The notes under the pieces: generated by a model
What the model saw: only the letters and a program-made list of their open reading frames with translations
The model's database searches: none
Told to the model about the DNA's origin: nothing
Part shown: positions 25,239 through 41,264 of the stretch, piece after piece
How the letters are laid out: the number at the start of each line of letters is the position of its first letter
Numbering within the stretch: the first letter of the stretch is position 1
NCBI GenBank assembly: GCA_028564675.1
Contig: JAOVVO010000232.1
Coordinates: 44,781-108,780, forward strand
DNA from: Onchocerca lupi
Taxonomy: Eukaryota > Nematoda > Chromadorea > Rhabditida > Onchocercidae
Direction of reading: 5' to 3'
Length of the DNA stretch: 64,000 bases
Made by a program: the position numbers and the translations under genes

Positions 25239-28200
25239 TATATGTATAATGTTTGCGCATCCATTCGGGTACCAACCGACCGACCGCTCGACCGCATCTC
25301 TCGACAATTCAATTTTCATTTTCGATAGATCTCATCGGCTCGTCCATCCACCTCTTCCGTAATGCTTCTCACTCTTCTACTATTCAAAAATTGCATGGAT
25401 TTTCATTTCCAAAAAACTTTTCAACGATGCTATTCTGAATTTAAAAATACAAAAAAAAAAAAAAAAAAAAAAAGATACTTCATATCAAAGCGATAGATCT
25501 ATCAATACTGGTACAATAAATCGAAAATGTTATTAATTAAATACTTGAGAAATCTATAGAAGAAACAAATTTTATTGGTTTTCTTAGTAACTTTCTTAGT
25601 CAGAATTGACTGACATTCAAATTCAATAAAAACTATTCTTATTCTTTAATATCTCTGCACTTCATAAGTAAAATTACTTTTTCCTCTTTATTTATTTATG
25701 GGCGAGATTGATAAATAAGCTATTAGCAAAAGCATAAATCTCATTGCTGCAATGAAATTTTTCTTTCAGAAAATAAAACTTATCATTCAGCTTCAATGTT
25801 TTATAAATAATAAATGATTCTTTTTCCTTTTTTCGCTACGATGCTCACAAATAACAATTATGTGTGGAAGAAATAAAGTTGTTTTTGTATAGAAAATATG
25901 AAAAGAGACGAGAAAAAAAACTTAAAAATGAAAATAATCTTCCGGAGTTTGAAAAAAACATCGTTCTCTTCCATAAGCAGTGTTAGTGGCTGTGGAAAAA
26001 AAAAAAGGAAAAAATATTTCGTACACAGGGGAATAATAGATTGTTGAGCTTTAAAAAAGCTTACTAACTGCTGAAATTAGTCAAATTTTGAAATGAATCA
26101 ATTTATAAAGGCAAGTTCTAAAATGAATCAATTTACAAATACCTCAAAGTATAAAGTATAACGCTTTATTTCTAACTATATATAAAATTATCGTGATGAG
26201 AAGATCGAAATCATTCTTAACTTTTAACTCGTAGTAGAAAATTTTTTAATCTTCTGTCGAAAAATAACGAATGAAAAATTTCGCAAAAAATGACCCTGAA
26301 TCTGGTGTTTATTGCTCCCAACATCCTTGAATCTCTCTTTCTAACTTTTTTTTTTTTTAGAGAAAACAGATTCAAAAAATATCTGCTTAACGGTTAACTA
26401 CATAAAACTTAGCATCTCGATTTCTGGGAGCATATAGTCTATTTTGTTTCACGCATACTTGGAACTTAGAAAAAATTAGAAACACTTTAAAAAATGATAA
26501 AAACTTAGAAAACCAATAAATTCCAGCTTATTTTTTTTTTTTTTTTTTCATCATTAAGCAAGTATTTTCAATTGGCTTTATCCGCCTCTCTTAACATTTG
26601 CTAATCAAAAATATCCGGAACTAAATGCATGAAATTGGAATAGTAGTGCAGATGTTAGGATAAGATAAGCTAGGCATGCAGGCATAAAGCTATATTTCTT
26701 GTTAAGCTTGACAATCTCGTCAAGAGATTCTCGAAGAACTTACGTAAATATAATTTGATGATTATTTATTCATGTATTTGTGGAAATAATCAAAGGTTTT
26801 ATATTCATTTCTAATAAATTTAATGTACAATTTACGTCATAACTTTTCCTTTCTTACTTCAAAAATTACCAAAAAAAAAAAAAAGCCAAATATTAATTGT
26901 GATTTCAATTACGAAAAGAAAAAATCTCCGAATTCTTTTTTTACCATCTCTTGTTTGATATAAAATGATGTTATTTAAATAATCTTAGAAATATAAAATG
27001 AACATGACCGGAATGAATGAGTTTAATATCGGAAAAAATTAAAATGTAATATTTTTGATAATTTTTGTTCATTTTCTCCACATTGGAAATTTTGAAAGAT
27101 TAGAAAAGTGACAAGAAATATGAAAAACATTCCATTCCGATGAATTAGAATTGGGTCCCATTTATGTCATGTTCATTTTGCATTTTTAAGACAACTTTAT
27201 GATGTCATTTTATGTTTATGTCAATAATTGGTTAGGAAAGAATTTCTGGCGACATAATGAGTAGTTGTATTTAAAAATAATTTTTCATGGCAAGGGAATG
27301 AAATAAGTTTATTTAAGCAAACTTATTCAGATATAATTTTAGAATTAAGAGGATGAAACAGAAGGATGTCAGCAGAAAATGATCATAATCTGTAATGAAA
27401 AAAAAACTTGTCGCATTTTCTTTTTTTTTTGCGAAATAACCTTATCTGATTCATCAATGTTGTTTCCATTCACAGAGAATCATAAATTTAAATCATTTGA
27501 ATGAAAATTCAAATGTTATAATGACATTTCAATGTCATGTGATGACATCTTGCGAATCAACCTTGTTTTTTTTGTCTTCAAAAAATTATAGGATCTTGTC
27601 ATGGGACCAAGACTGATGGAACAAATAATGAAAAATTGAAAGAAAAAAAAAATGCCGGAGAAATGGAAAAAAGAGAACATTAAGAATAATGATAGAGAAG
27701 ATCCGCAAAGTTGGAATATTCGAAATTATTGTTTGAGAAAGTTTTCTACAATGGTTCAAAATGGAAATTAGTGGCGACTTTTTGCTTATGGATTATATGC
27801 AATTTAGAAATAATGCCAAATCAAGCTATATATTCGAATCAGAGAGAATCAAACTAATTGAAGGAAATAAGCAAATAAATAAACTTTGAAAGTTTACACT
27901 GATTGTTTGCATATGCGACATAAGACAGAGAAATCTGGGCAGAAACTTGGGAAGGAAAGAGACCTGAAAAGAGATTCACAAAACATCATCCCATCAAACT
28001 AAACTAAAAAGGGAAAATGGAGAAGCAAGCCAGCTCTCCTCTCAATCCGTTTCATCTCGTTCTTCACTTAGTACATTCATATAATCGATTTTTTAGTTTA
28101 TGTTTTCGTCAGGATGGAAGGCCTCTTGAGGCCTGTGCAAATTGCAATGATTCATAGCCAGACCATAAAATAGGAAGAAGACATATCTGTCCTTTTTCCT

Positions 28201-29274
28201 TTGCCTTCTTCATTTTTATTCGCAAAAATTGATGAATGAAAAGAATACATATACAATAAGGCCTTGCATAAATGCAAAGCCTTGAATGTAAGCTACGTTT
28301 TTTTGAACTGCATTTTTCTAATCTTATTCATTTCGCATTTCCATTCACTTTTCGTTACATTCACTAAAACGCTCATGCATATAAAAGTGCAAGTTGACGC
28401 ATGCATATCGCACATTGCAAGCAAATATTGCAAGCAATATTGCATGAATCGATTCAAGAAGAAAAGTCTTTAGGGACTTATTCAATAATTGACTTATAGC
28501 ACATAAATGTAAATTCAAGGAGAAGATTGAAGGGAAAAGAGAGAATGACTAGAATAACAATTAATTACTACTATCGAATACAGTATCTTCACTCCTTCAT
28601 TAACTACAGTATTCGTCGAGTACTGTGCTCTCATTTTTTCCTTTTCATGTTATCATTGTTGTAATATTTTGTTTATTTATGCCTGATGCTACTTAAATCA
28701 CTATAATGGAAGCATTTTCGAATTTTTATTAAATTGATCAGCTGAAATCATTGAAAGCTTCTCCTCTCGATAATATAGTAACATTATCTTGTGATGATAT
28801 GATGTATGTTATAAATCAATACCATTCAGTAGTTGCCTTTCATAGCTTATCATATCTTTCCAGTAATTCGAATCCATGATCTGTTCACGTCTGTTTACAT
28901 TCTCTCAAGAAAGTTGGAGTACGAAATGAAGCTGTTAAATTCGGTAAAGCGGTTGATTAGAGGAATTGTGAGACGAAACGTCCTTAACCTATTCTTAAAC
29001 TTTCAATGAGTATGATACGTCTTGCTTGCTTGAATGAAGCGTAGATATTGAATGTGCGCTCCTTTTAACATTTTTGATGGGATGAACCAAACGTTCAAAT
29101 CGTAATTGGTATTTCACGTTACGGGCAAAAACGGAATTGGAGTGGTCGTAAACGTTGCGGAGGTGCGAATTGGGATGTGTTTGATGCGGACATTATTCTC
29201 AACAGATCATTTGTCCATAATTATTGAGATTTCTCCTGGATTAAGTTTGATGATTTTAGGTGCAATTATACAAG

Positions 29275-32475
<3,201 letters not shown>

Positions 32476-32655
32476 ATGAGATCTGTTTGGAAATCTAGAT
32501 TGTGATTACTTTTGATTAAAGCTTTGCAAAATATTTTTTAAAATATTTATGTACATAAGCCGTTTGGTTTAGATGAATTTGAACAACAACTTTTGAAATG
32601 GAAACATTCAAGAATTTTAAAGATTTCATGAAAACGTTGCAACAATTTTTTGCTA

Positions 32656-32690
32656 AATAAAATGATATATGTTTAATTATGCAAAATAAA
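32656..32690 (+). terminator. rpt-1 polyadenylation signals
   Basis: Two AATAAA hexamers, at 32,656-32,661 and 32,685-32,690, lie 180-215 nt after the rpt-1 stop. The convergent PIG-W paralogue ends at 32,829, so the two transcripts finish within about 140 bp of each other. Confidence 0.7.
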
Positions 32691-32822
32691 TATACTGATA
32701 TTATTACGAGTGATTCTTTACAATTCATATTTTTCACAAGGAAATCAGTTGCAAATTAGTTTTAATACCGGACTGCAAATTCATCAAGATTTTTGGAATT
32801 TTGTGGCCCAGCATTCAAATTC

Positions 32823-32828
32823 TTTATT
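32823..32828 (-). terminator. Polyadenylation signal abutting the PIG-W paralogue B stop
   Basis: On the minus strand AATAAA follows the TGA stop codon with no base between. If this signal is used, the 3' UTR is only about 15-25 nt. That is short even for nematodes and would keep the transcript clear of the convergent rpt-1 transcript. Confidence 0.6.
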
Positions 32829-34098
32829 TCAAATCGAGACGACAGGATCGGGGAGAGAGTTACTATCGCAAGAGGGTCTAGTTTTACTAGGCAAAGACTT
32901 TTTATGTTTCATTTTTTTTCGCAGTCTGGCGAAAAGATGAATAATGGTAATACAAGTACACATATAAGCTGTTATTATAGCTGTTGCAATATAGTGGTTT
33001 TTCACCGATGAAGTATTTATACTTTTATTCACTAAACCTGTTAGGATATTTGCTACTAAGAAGAATGGCAATCCGTATTGATTGATTGAATCCATTAAAA
33101 ATGGCTTCAACATTTCCAATGGATTTTCATCTATAATAGTTTTTTAAGCTGGAAAAAAAATGAAATCACACAAGACAAAGCTTTGTGAATCAGTTTCCCT
33201 TTTCATTACTGTTTCTGGATACGAACATTATGCATTACCGATATCCGGGACTAATTTCGTGAAAGAATTTATAAAATTCGATTAGAATTATGTGGGTCGA
33301 AATTAACTTGAAAAACTCACCATCACTCAGCAGAATTTTCCTTACATTCTTTTCTGTGCTTGCCTCTTTATTCAAATCTGAAAATTGGAAAAATTTAAAA
33401 GATTAGTTTTCTGTTTTGGTTAGAGAAGCTAAACATTTTTTCTGGAATTAATAAGCGAAAATAAACGGAATTCTATTGTGAAAATAAACTCACTGTTACG
33501 AAAATGTGTCATTTGTGAAGTCCAAGCTTGAAGTAACTGAACGAATAAATAGCCACACAAATAAACGGTGTGAAAGACCACTTGAAATAATGCATTCATA
33601 AAATAATTATCTATATAAATACAAATGTAAATGTTCATTGTTCAAAATCTTGAAAAAAATGCATTATTTTCGTGGATTTTCATCCGTTTACTTTTGCAAA
33701 TGCGAATATCTTGATCTGAACATGCAGTAATCAATCGTTCAAATATTTTAAATCTCAGTTCAGGTATTGTATCAAAAATAATTTGAAATAAAAGATCGAA
33801 CACTTATCATTTCTAAAACATATGGCATATTAGCAATTCTTCGCGAAGGTAGACCAACAAGTTTTACGGCCAATTGTTGTATTCCAAAAATTATTACAGT
33901 AAGTAGCAATAATTGAAAAAAGCGATTGAACCATATTTTGATTCGTCTCCTAAGAAAAATATTGAATTTTTTAATCATTATTAATTGAAAATGGTTGCTT
34001 CTGTCATGTGACTTTTGAAAAGTAAAATAAATTTTTAAATGGAAATTTGAAATTTTTATGATTACTAATATAATTTATTGCAATGGTGTTTTCTTTCT

Positions 34099-34141
<43 letters not shown>

Positions 34142-37100
34142 AGATTATTTTTCGACATTTGTTAAAACAGATAGATGTAAAAAAAAAAAAAAAATTCAAT
34201 GCAAAGATATGTCACATTTCTAAAATGTTCTTAATAAATGAAAGGAAAATTTTTTTATAGCAAATGATGAAATAACAAAAAATCAAAAAATGAAAATAAC
34301 AAAAAATTTTTCTTGATATTAACTACTTTCATTTTTCTTGACATCAATTATTTCCAATCAATGTCGAGAATATAAAATAGAAAACTTCGCAGAAAAGTTT
34401 TAAGTGTGATGAAATTTTTTTCATTGAATAAATTCTTTTCTCTTCGTCATTCTTTCAGTTCTACAAATTCAACAATTTCATTTTCTTTTCATCTCTTGTA
34501 CGATATATTTGTGGAAAAATAAAATATATTATATCTTTCAAATATGCTATACCTAGAAATATTTCTGAAATATCGCTATACCTTTTTTCGGTTAAACTAA
34601 AATTTATGTGAGAATCGCAATAATCTTGATCTGACGTGCCGGTAAATAAAAAACTGGATATAGCTGATGCGAAATAATAAATTGACAAATATCCACAAAG
34701 TGAGAAAATTCCTTCGCGATTCTTCGAGATAAAATCTTTCCTTTCTGTCTTATTTGAAAGCAAATATTCCTGACAATGAAAAATCTTAAAATCATGATCA
34801 GAGGAATACTAATCATTGATTAGTAGTAACTACAGTTTATTATCTATGCAAATCTTTCCTTAACAAATCATTTTCGATTTTTCGCTACAAAATGAATGAT
34901 AATTTTTACAATCACATTTTTCTAGAAGTATTTTTTTCTTGTCTTTCATCCATTGAAAATTTTGATTTTAAATCTTTCGCCTGTGATTAAATTTTATCTC
35001 AAAATCAAAAATAATCATTAAAAAATAAATATTCAGAAAGACTCAATTCAGATTGATTAATGCAAATCATTGAATTTCACATAGCATTTGCTGAGATACC
35101 TGCAAATTTTGTTTCGTTAAAAAATATTGATATGTAAAACCAATAACAATTCCCAGCAATAAATGGCATTGTCGACCCAAAAAGTCCACTATTAGCTAAA
35201 ATTTTATAAATTTATTTTTGATTTTTTCCATGTTTTGCTTTCTAAAATTATTTGGAAATTATCCTGCAATATGGAATTATTGGTAGAAGTACCAAAAAAT
35301 GCTGATAGACTGAAAAAGTAAAATAGTATTTCTTCTCGTTTACTTAATGATCTTATTTAATTACTTAATTAAACAAACTCGTAACATTCCGAGAGTAATA
35401 AAGAAATTCCAATGTACGCCATATTCGTTAACCGAATAATGATAATTCATGCAGTTAAGCAAAACTGTTCGTGCTATACCCAACGCTATTAGTACAATAC
35501 TTGATGATGGTTTCAACGAGCAAAATCTACAATTAATTTCTTCGAGAATATACAAATTTGCATGTTTTCCTCATTTATGCACGTTTCTTGATCATCCGGT
35601 GCGTTTTCCAATCTGATCTGATTCTTGATCTGATTTTTAGCACGTGACAATATCGGTAATCTAATCTTTTCTTCAATTTAAGATGTTTTGTCAAAATATA
35701 TTCAATCATATCAACCACTTTCATTTCATAGCAATAATGCAATTTTATTGCTAATAATGAAGTAAGTCGTAAAAGTGATCGATCATAAAATTGGTCGATC
35801 ATAAAATGTGATCGATCATAAAATCCGACCATAAAATTTTATTTATTGATTAGAAAAAAAAAGTTTTTCATGGAGCTATTTTTAACTTCAAAGTCTGACA
35901 AGTTGAAAAAAATATCATTTTTTCGACTCTGTCAGGAATGTATTTCATCTTAAAATTTAACATTAACATTAGTTGTTAAACTGATAACCGTGTAGAGTGA
36001 ATTTAATTATTTACATGATAGATTACTATAAAAAAATTATAAAAAGGAGGAATTAAAATTACGAGCAAAAAAAAATTAAATTAAATTAAATTAAATTAGA
36101 AATTAAGAAATATAAGAAAGAGAACCGTTGTTTTTGTTTTTGAATGTTATGTTTTACTCTTCCAGGATAATGTCGGAAAATATCAGTTACAGCAAAACAA
36201 TAAACAAATGTGGCTGTGCCAAGATCCATAAGACTTCGGCCAAAAGTTGATGTTTTCGCAAAACGATTTGGAAAAACATTGAAATCTACGGCTAGTATCG
36301 CAATAGCAGTACAAATAAAGCCATGCGATCTGGAGAATAATATATTTTCCATTCTCAAAATATTTCCACATAAACTTGCATTTGAAAATCAATATATTAT
36401 TATTTCATATGAATTTTACTAAATCAATAATTTAAATTTAATATATGAGTATATTTTGTAAACCTCATATAAGTGACAAATTTAGTGGGCAAATAATGAG
36501 CATCATTGATCTGATAAAACCAATCGCAATATGTTCGCATTCGTTGCTTGACAAAACAATGATCACAAATTAGAACAATAACAAAGATTAGAATTATTAT
36601 AGCTTCCACTAATAATAATAATGGTATGTAATTCGATAATAATGTTAGGATTAACAGTACTGGCATCATGATAAATAGCAAATCAAAGATAAAAATTAAC
36701 CTGAAATTAATTTTTTCAGATAATATAACTTTCCAAAACAGGTAATTAATCTGAAATTATCTTTTTAAATAAATTTGAGTGAATTTCTAGAATAAATATA
36801 GAAGTTCAAAGGCCTTCGATGCAATAATGTTTTGTCAATGAAAAAAAAACAAAGTATATCAGAAATATTTTGGCTTAAAATTTTCTATTTAAATAATCCT
36901 AAAATTTCCTTTTTTTTTTTTGTTTTTTTTTCTTTTTTCGAACTAATAAATGAAACTTTTTGATTAATCAAAGAAAAAAGCAAAGTAAAATTGTGAAATT
37001 CTATATTTTCTTTTGAGAATATCTTCAACAATATTAACTAACCAATTGTTAATTTGAAAAATACATGAAAAAATATGAAATATTCCTGGTACTGCTATAT

Positions 37101-37173
37101 TTCTCAATAATAGCGACATTGGTCCAACAAATTGAAGGAACAAAATCTCCGCCTGTGTTGTACCATTTCCCAT
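32829..37173 (-). CDS. GPI inositol acyltransferase PIG-W, tandem paralogue B
   Basis: Nine minus-strand exons: 37173-37043, 36700-36464, 36329-36126, 35526-35379, 35195-35100, 34769-34636, 33949-33804, 33580-33494 and 33130-32829 (1,485 nt, 494 aa; human PIG-W is about 500 aa). PIG-W acylates the inositol of GlcN-PI in the ER during GPI-anchor synthesis and is a many-pass membrane protein. Family motifs are NGTT near the N-terminus, [17 protein letters not shown], then [57 protein letters not shown] and the last segment [13 protein letters not shown]. The C-terminus carries a 30-residue polar tail ([14 protein letters not shown]) that paralogue A lacks. The start is the only in-frame ATG before the first conserved segment. 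The donor after exon 7 has shifted relative to paralogue A (see findings). It looks intact and functional. Confidence 0.92.
35775..35838 (-). repeat. Short tandem repeat GATCGATCATAAAAT in a PIG-W B intron
   Basis: Three to four copies of a 15-18 bp unit (GATCGATCATAAAAT with 2-4 nt linkers) lie inside the intron between exons 3 and 4. Each unit contains the palindrome GATCGATC or a variant of it. No coding role. Confidence 0.75.
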
Positions 37174-39673
37174 CTTTTTTTTATCAGTAATTTGAAACAA
37201 CCAATATGGAAAATTGCTTCCAGAGACAGTAAGCAACAGGTTGAAATAATCATCATCGTTCGAAATGATGATGAAGTTTTCGCTTTTTTTTTCTTCCCTC
37301 TTTTTTTCCTGTAAACTTTTGCATAAAACTAAAAGCGAACAAAAATTGACTTTTCCAACATTCTCTGTTCTCTTCTCTCAAATGTTCAATTGCACACTAT
37401 ATAGCATGAATATTTGAATTTATAATCGAATCATCTTTTTCTGTATTATAACAAAAATTTACCAAAATTCTGTTTTTTTTCCTCTTTTAAATGTTTTTGG
37501 AATTTTTCCTTCTCAAATTCAGGTAAATTCCCACCTCTTTAATTTTTTACACAAAAGCTCCTTTCTTTAAATGTTTGATCATATTGAATTCAAATGAATT
37601 GCGCCTCTTCAGGTTTTCAGCAAATATTTTTAAATGCTATTGCGAAAAGATAAAAAAATTTTGTTTCAAATTTAAAAGGTATTGCAATCAAAAAAAAAAA
37701 AAGAAAAAAAAGGTTTTTATATATATATCCTATAAAAGTAAAATTTTTCGTTTATTTCGAAGTAAGCTAATAACAACAAAATTCCTTCCAGGGATAATAA
37801 CAGGTTTTGAAATAATCAAACTTGAAATTATAGTGACTTTTTTCTTTTCTTGCTGTTGCAAACAGGTTAAAATATTCGTAAATAATCTTCGAACTGATAG
37901 AAAGTCGCTATCAGCGACCTTTTTATCTTTTTTTTTTATTACTGAACTTTAAAAGAGACAAAAATCAACGGTTTCATTCGCTTCTTTTCTTCATCGCCAA
38001 TTTTACTATACAAACATTTAACTTCTAATTAAAAAATTACATGAGGAAAATTTATATGTATATTTCTTTTTAATTTAATATTTTTCTGTTTTTTTGATAT
38101 TTCCTTTAATCTCTCCTAGTATTATTTATAGTTCCCCAAATTTTTCAGATTTGCCAAGAAAGATGAGTAGTAATTTCAAAACTGCAAATCACTTTTGTGA
38201 AGAGCTATTGAATAGATAGATTATTAGTAAAGATACTTGACATCATCTTATCCTTAATCAATCATGAAAGCAAAAATATTTCGCTAAGATTCTATTTAAG
38301 TTGATTATCTTTAATTTCATTAGATATTTAATCGTTTTTCAAGATTTCTTCTTCATGAATTAGAAGGCAAAGAAGGAAAAAAAATGATTAAATTAGCCAA
38401 AACTGAATTTGGATAAATCTAACATTCAAGGCAAAATTATGAAATTAATCATATTGTTTGGTAAAGGTAAAGTTTTTTTTTTTTTTTTTTTTTTAAATAA
38501 TGTAAACATAAATATACAAAAAGATTGGGAACAGTTCATTCAGTGTGTCTCATCTGTGATATTACTCATATTCTATAGCTCGTTTTTTCGGTAAATAGTG
38601 TTGCTCAATTTTCAGGCATTTTCAAAAAAAAAAGGAATTTTTATTCATGCTAACATTTAATAATAATACCATAGAAAATGCTGAATGAATAAAGCGGAAT
38701 TCTGACGTAACATTAAATTTTCATTGTTACATTTAAAAAATGCTTAGTTCTTCAATGAAATGATCTGAATATATCATGCACTTTAACAATACTAAATCTC
38801 TAAATATACATTATAATACATGTATATATTCTGCTTGGAATAATTCTTCGATCATAAATCAGATGTAAGCAGAATGTTCCCAATTTAAGGACGATAATTT
38901 GTTGCAATACATTGCAAAGGTCACTTATCAACATCACAGCCGTATTTCAATACATTATTGAGAGTTATTTCTTTATAATTCGAACAAATAAATGCTTGTA
39001 AATAAAACATAAAACAAAAAAGCTTATGGAGTCATCATTCATTTGCACAATCTCTTAAAATGCTTTGTTTCTAAAGCATCTTTAAATGCATGAGTGAATA
39101 ATTGACTTGATAAGCTATAACTTGGAAGCATTCACAATTAGCGAACGGGAAGTATGTATTTTCTATCAAAAACTACATAAATTAATTGCTGAAGATAAAT
39201 GTTTTATCATCTGATGTTATAGTTCATTATTTCAAACTGAATTTAAAGACATAATATTTAGTAGTTGAACGATTGAAAATTTATAATTAATTCTTAAAGT
39301 AAAAATAAAACTACCTATATTATAATATTAGACAGCATTCAGTGTTAATACAATTGTATTGGATTTTGGTAAATCATATAAATTTCCTTCAGCATCTCCT
39401 ATTAAGAAAAAAAAAAAAAGAAAAACTAAAAGATAATATTTTAATAGAAAAGCAATCAAAATGTGTGCAGAAATGAAAGCTGACAAAAAATTCATTACTG
39501 AATCAGTTAACAAATAAAATTTTCTTTCTTGTTAGATAGAAAAACTTTTTCTCAGATGGGAGAAAAAATGATAAAATGGAATGTCCTTAAACAGACAACA
39601 ATCTGATGCTTTTACCGATGTAAAATAAATTAATATACAAAATGGATAATTTAAGAAATGGTTAAATAAAAAT
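37174..39673. other. 2.5-kb spacer between the tandem PIG-W genes
   Basis: This spacer holds the promoter of paralogue B and the 3' side of paralogue A. Apart from an exon-like orphan at 39,328-39,404 I see no coding sequence. Long homopolymers occur near 37,690-37,712 (A) and 38,471-38,495 (T). Confidence 0.6.
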
Positions 39674-41230
39674 TCATGAGATTTGGTTTAACCTGCTATA
39701 GACATGAATAAGTATACATGAGATGAACATATATATAGTGATAATAGTAGTCGAATGATAAACATATGTTACAGAACTTGTTGTTATTGTTAAATTAATG
39801 ACACCTGTAAGTATGTTCGTCAGCAAAAAAAATGACATACCATATCGGTTCACTGAGTCAAGCATACATGGTTTCAAACGTTCGAAAGGACCTTCATCTA
39901 CAAAATACAAAATATTATTTCGAAAATGTATGCAAATGGTAAAAAATTATATACTTTGATATTTAGAATTTAAATTAAGATAATCTTCATTTGATCAAAT
40001 TCGCAGTTTTCTCAATTAGACATGGCTCTATAAAATTGTTATCTATTAAAAAAAAAAAAAAAGGAAAGAAAATTAGGACATTTCAAATCCAAAATAATAA
40101 CGCATGGAAAATCGGAAATAGTTCAAACAACTAACCAATGGAGAATTGCGGCATTTGTGCTGCCCATCCGAAGATAGAAGCCAATTGTATTAATAAGAAA
40201 CCAGCCATGTAAACAGTGTCGAAGACTAGCTAAATATAACAAATCAAGATGAGAATGTAATAATGACTATTTCCATTACAATTAAGTTAAAAAAGAAAGA
40301 CCTCTCAAAAAAAAAAATTTAAAAGAGTACAACTTACCATTTCTAAGATATAAGATAGATTGGCGATTCTCCGTGATGGTGGTCCCGTAAGCATTTCAGC
40401 CAATTTCTGAGCAAAGAAAAGAAGTACAGCAATCATGAGTAACTGGAAAGTTCTGTAGAACCAGGATTTGAGCCTTATTCTGTAATTCCAAGAAACAGAT
40501 TACAATCTCCATATATTTCTCATTCAGGTTCCATTCAGACTGGAACCGCAGTAAGCGCGATCATAACAAATTGCGTATCCGTATTCCTCATAAAAATTTT
40601 TTTGATCTTCGACAATAGTTATCGATGATGATTCTTAGCGAATGAAGAAGCAAAAACGATTTCATCTAATTAATTTAATAATTATACTGTTTTAGATGTT
40701 TCATTTCTAATTATTGATTTCTATTGTACAAAGTATGATAAGAAATTGAAATATACATTATATTTGCATTTAGAACTATGCCAATCTCCTTACATAAAGA
40801 TGATAGTAGAAATGAACAGAATAAAAAAACTTCAAAGTATAAAAGAACTACGATGGAATAATAACTAACCCCGTGGAATACATGAAATTAGCAATTGCCG
40901 ATGCAAAATAATATATTGATAAATATCCCAATAAAGAAAAAATGCCTTCACGATTCATTGTAATAAAGGTATTTCTATCCACGCTATCCGAAAGCAACCA
41001 ATTCTGAAATGATTAATACAGCAACAAATTTATTTCAAAGCATTTTCAAGAAAAATCGTCTTGTCAAGGAAATGAATCTAAAAACCTGCAAATTCCTTTC
41101 ATTTAGCAAATATTGGTAAACAGAAACAATGATAATGCCGAAAAATAAATGGTAATGACGACCAAGCAGTTTTACAATAATCTGAAAAAAAAAAAAAGAG
41201 AATAACGAAGAATTAACATAGACACCCTTT

Positions 41231-41264
<34 letters not shown>

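Larger units (their letters stand above)
23240..29274. other. Six-kilobase interval without a recognised gene
   Basis: This is where the C2 and RasGAP exons of the gap-2-like gene would be expected, but I see no exon with their signatures on either strand. The left part holds CT/GA microsatellites and the 79-bp tandem array (24.55-25.14 kb). A short CpG-rich patch with ACCGACCGACCGCTCGACCG lies at about 25,270-25,297. The rest is AT-rich and featureless up to the rpt-1 promoter. Confidence 0.55.

Noticed and set aside
24666..25312. Several overlapping 60-96 codon frames on both strands
   Set aside because: They are produced by the 79-bp tandem repeat, whose length forces the same sequence through all frames, giving the same peptide in shifted registers.
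28110..28165. Acceptor-like TTTTCGTCAG followed by a short frame and an AGGCCTCTTGAGGCCT palindrome
   Set aside because: Only about 15-20 codons, no donor or partner exon, no phase link to rpt-1.
34100..34140. About 40-nt T run and many other long homopolymers, considered as retroposon tails
   Set aside because: No target-site duplications or attached retroposed body could be seen; long A/T runs are general background in this genome.
37174..37236. N-terminal extension of PIG-W paralogue B beginning at 37,236
   Set aside because: The codon there is TTG, not ATG. The first ATG at 37,173 aligns the conserved NGT sequon with paralogue A.
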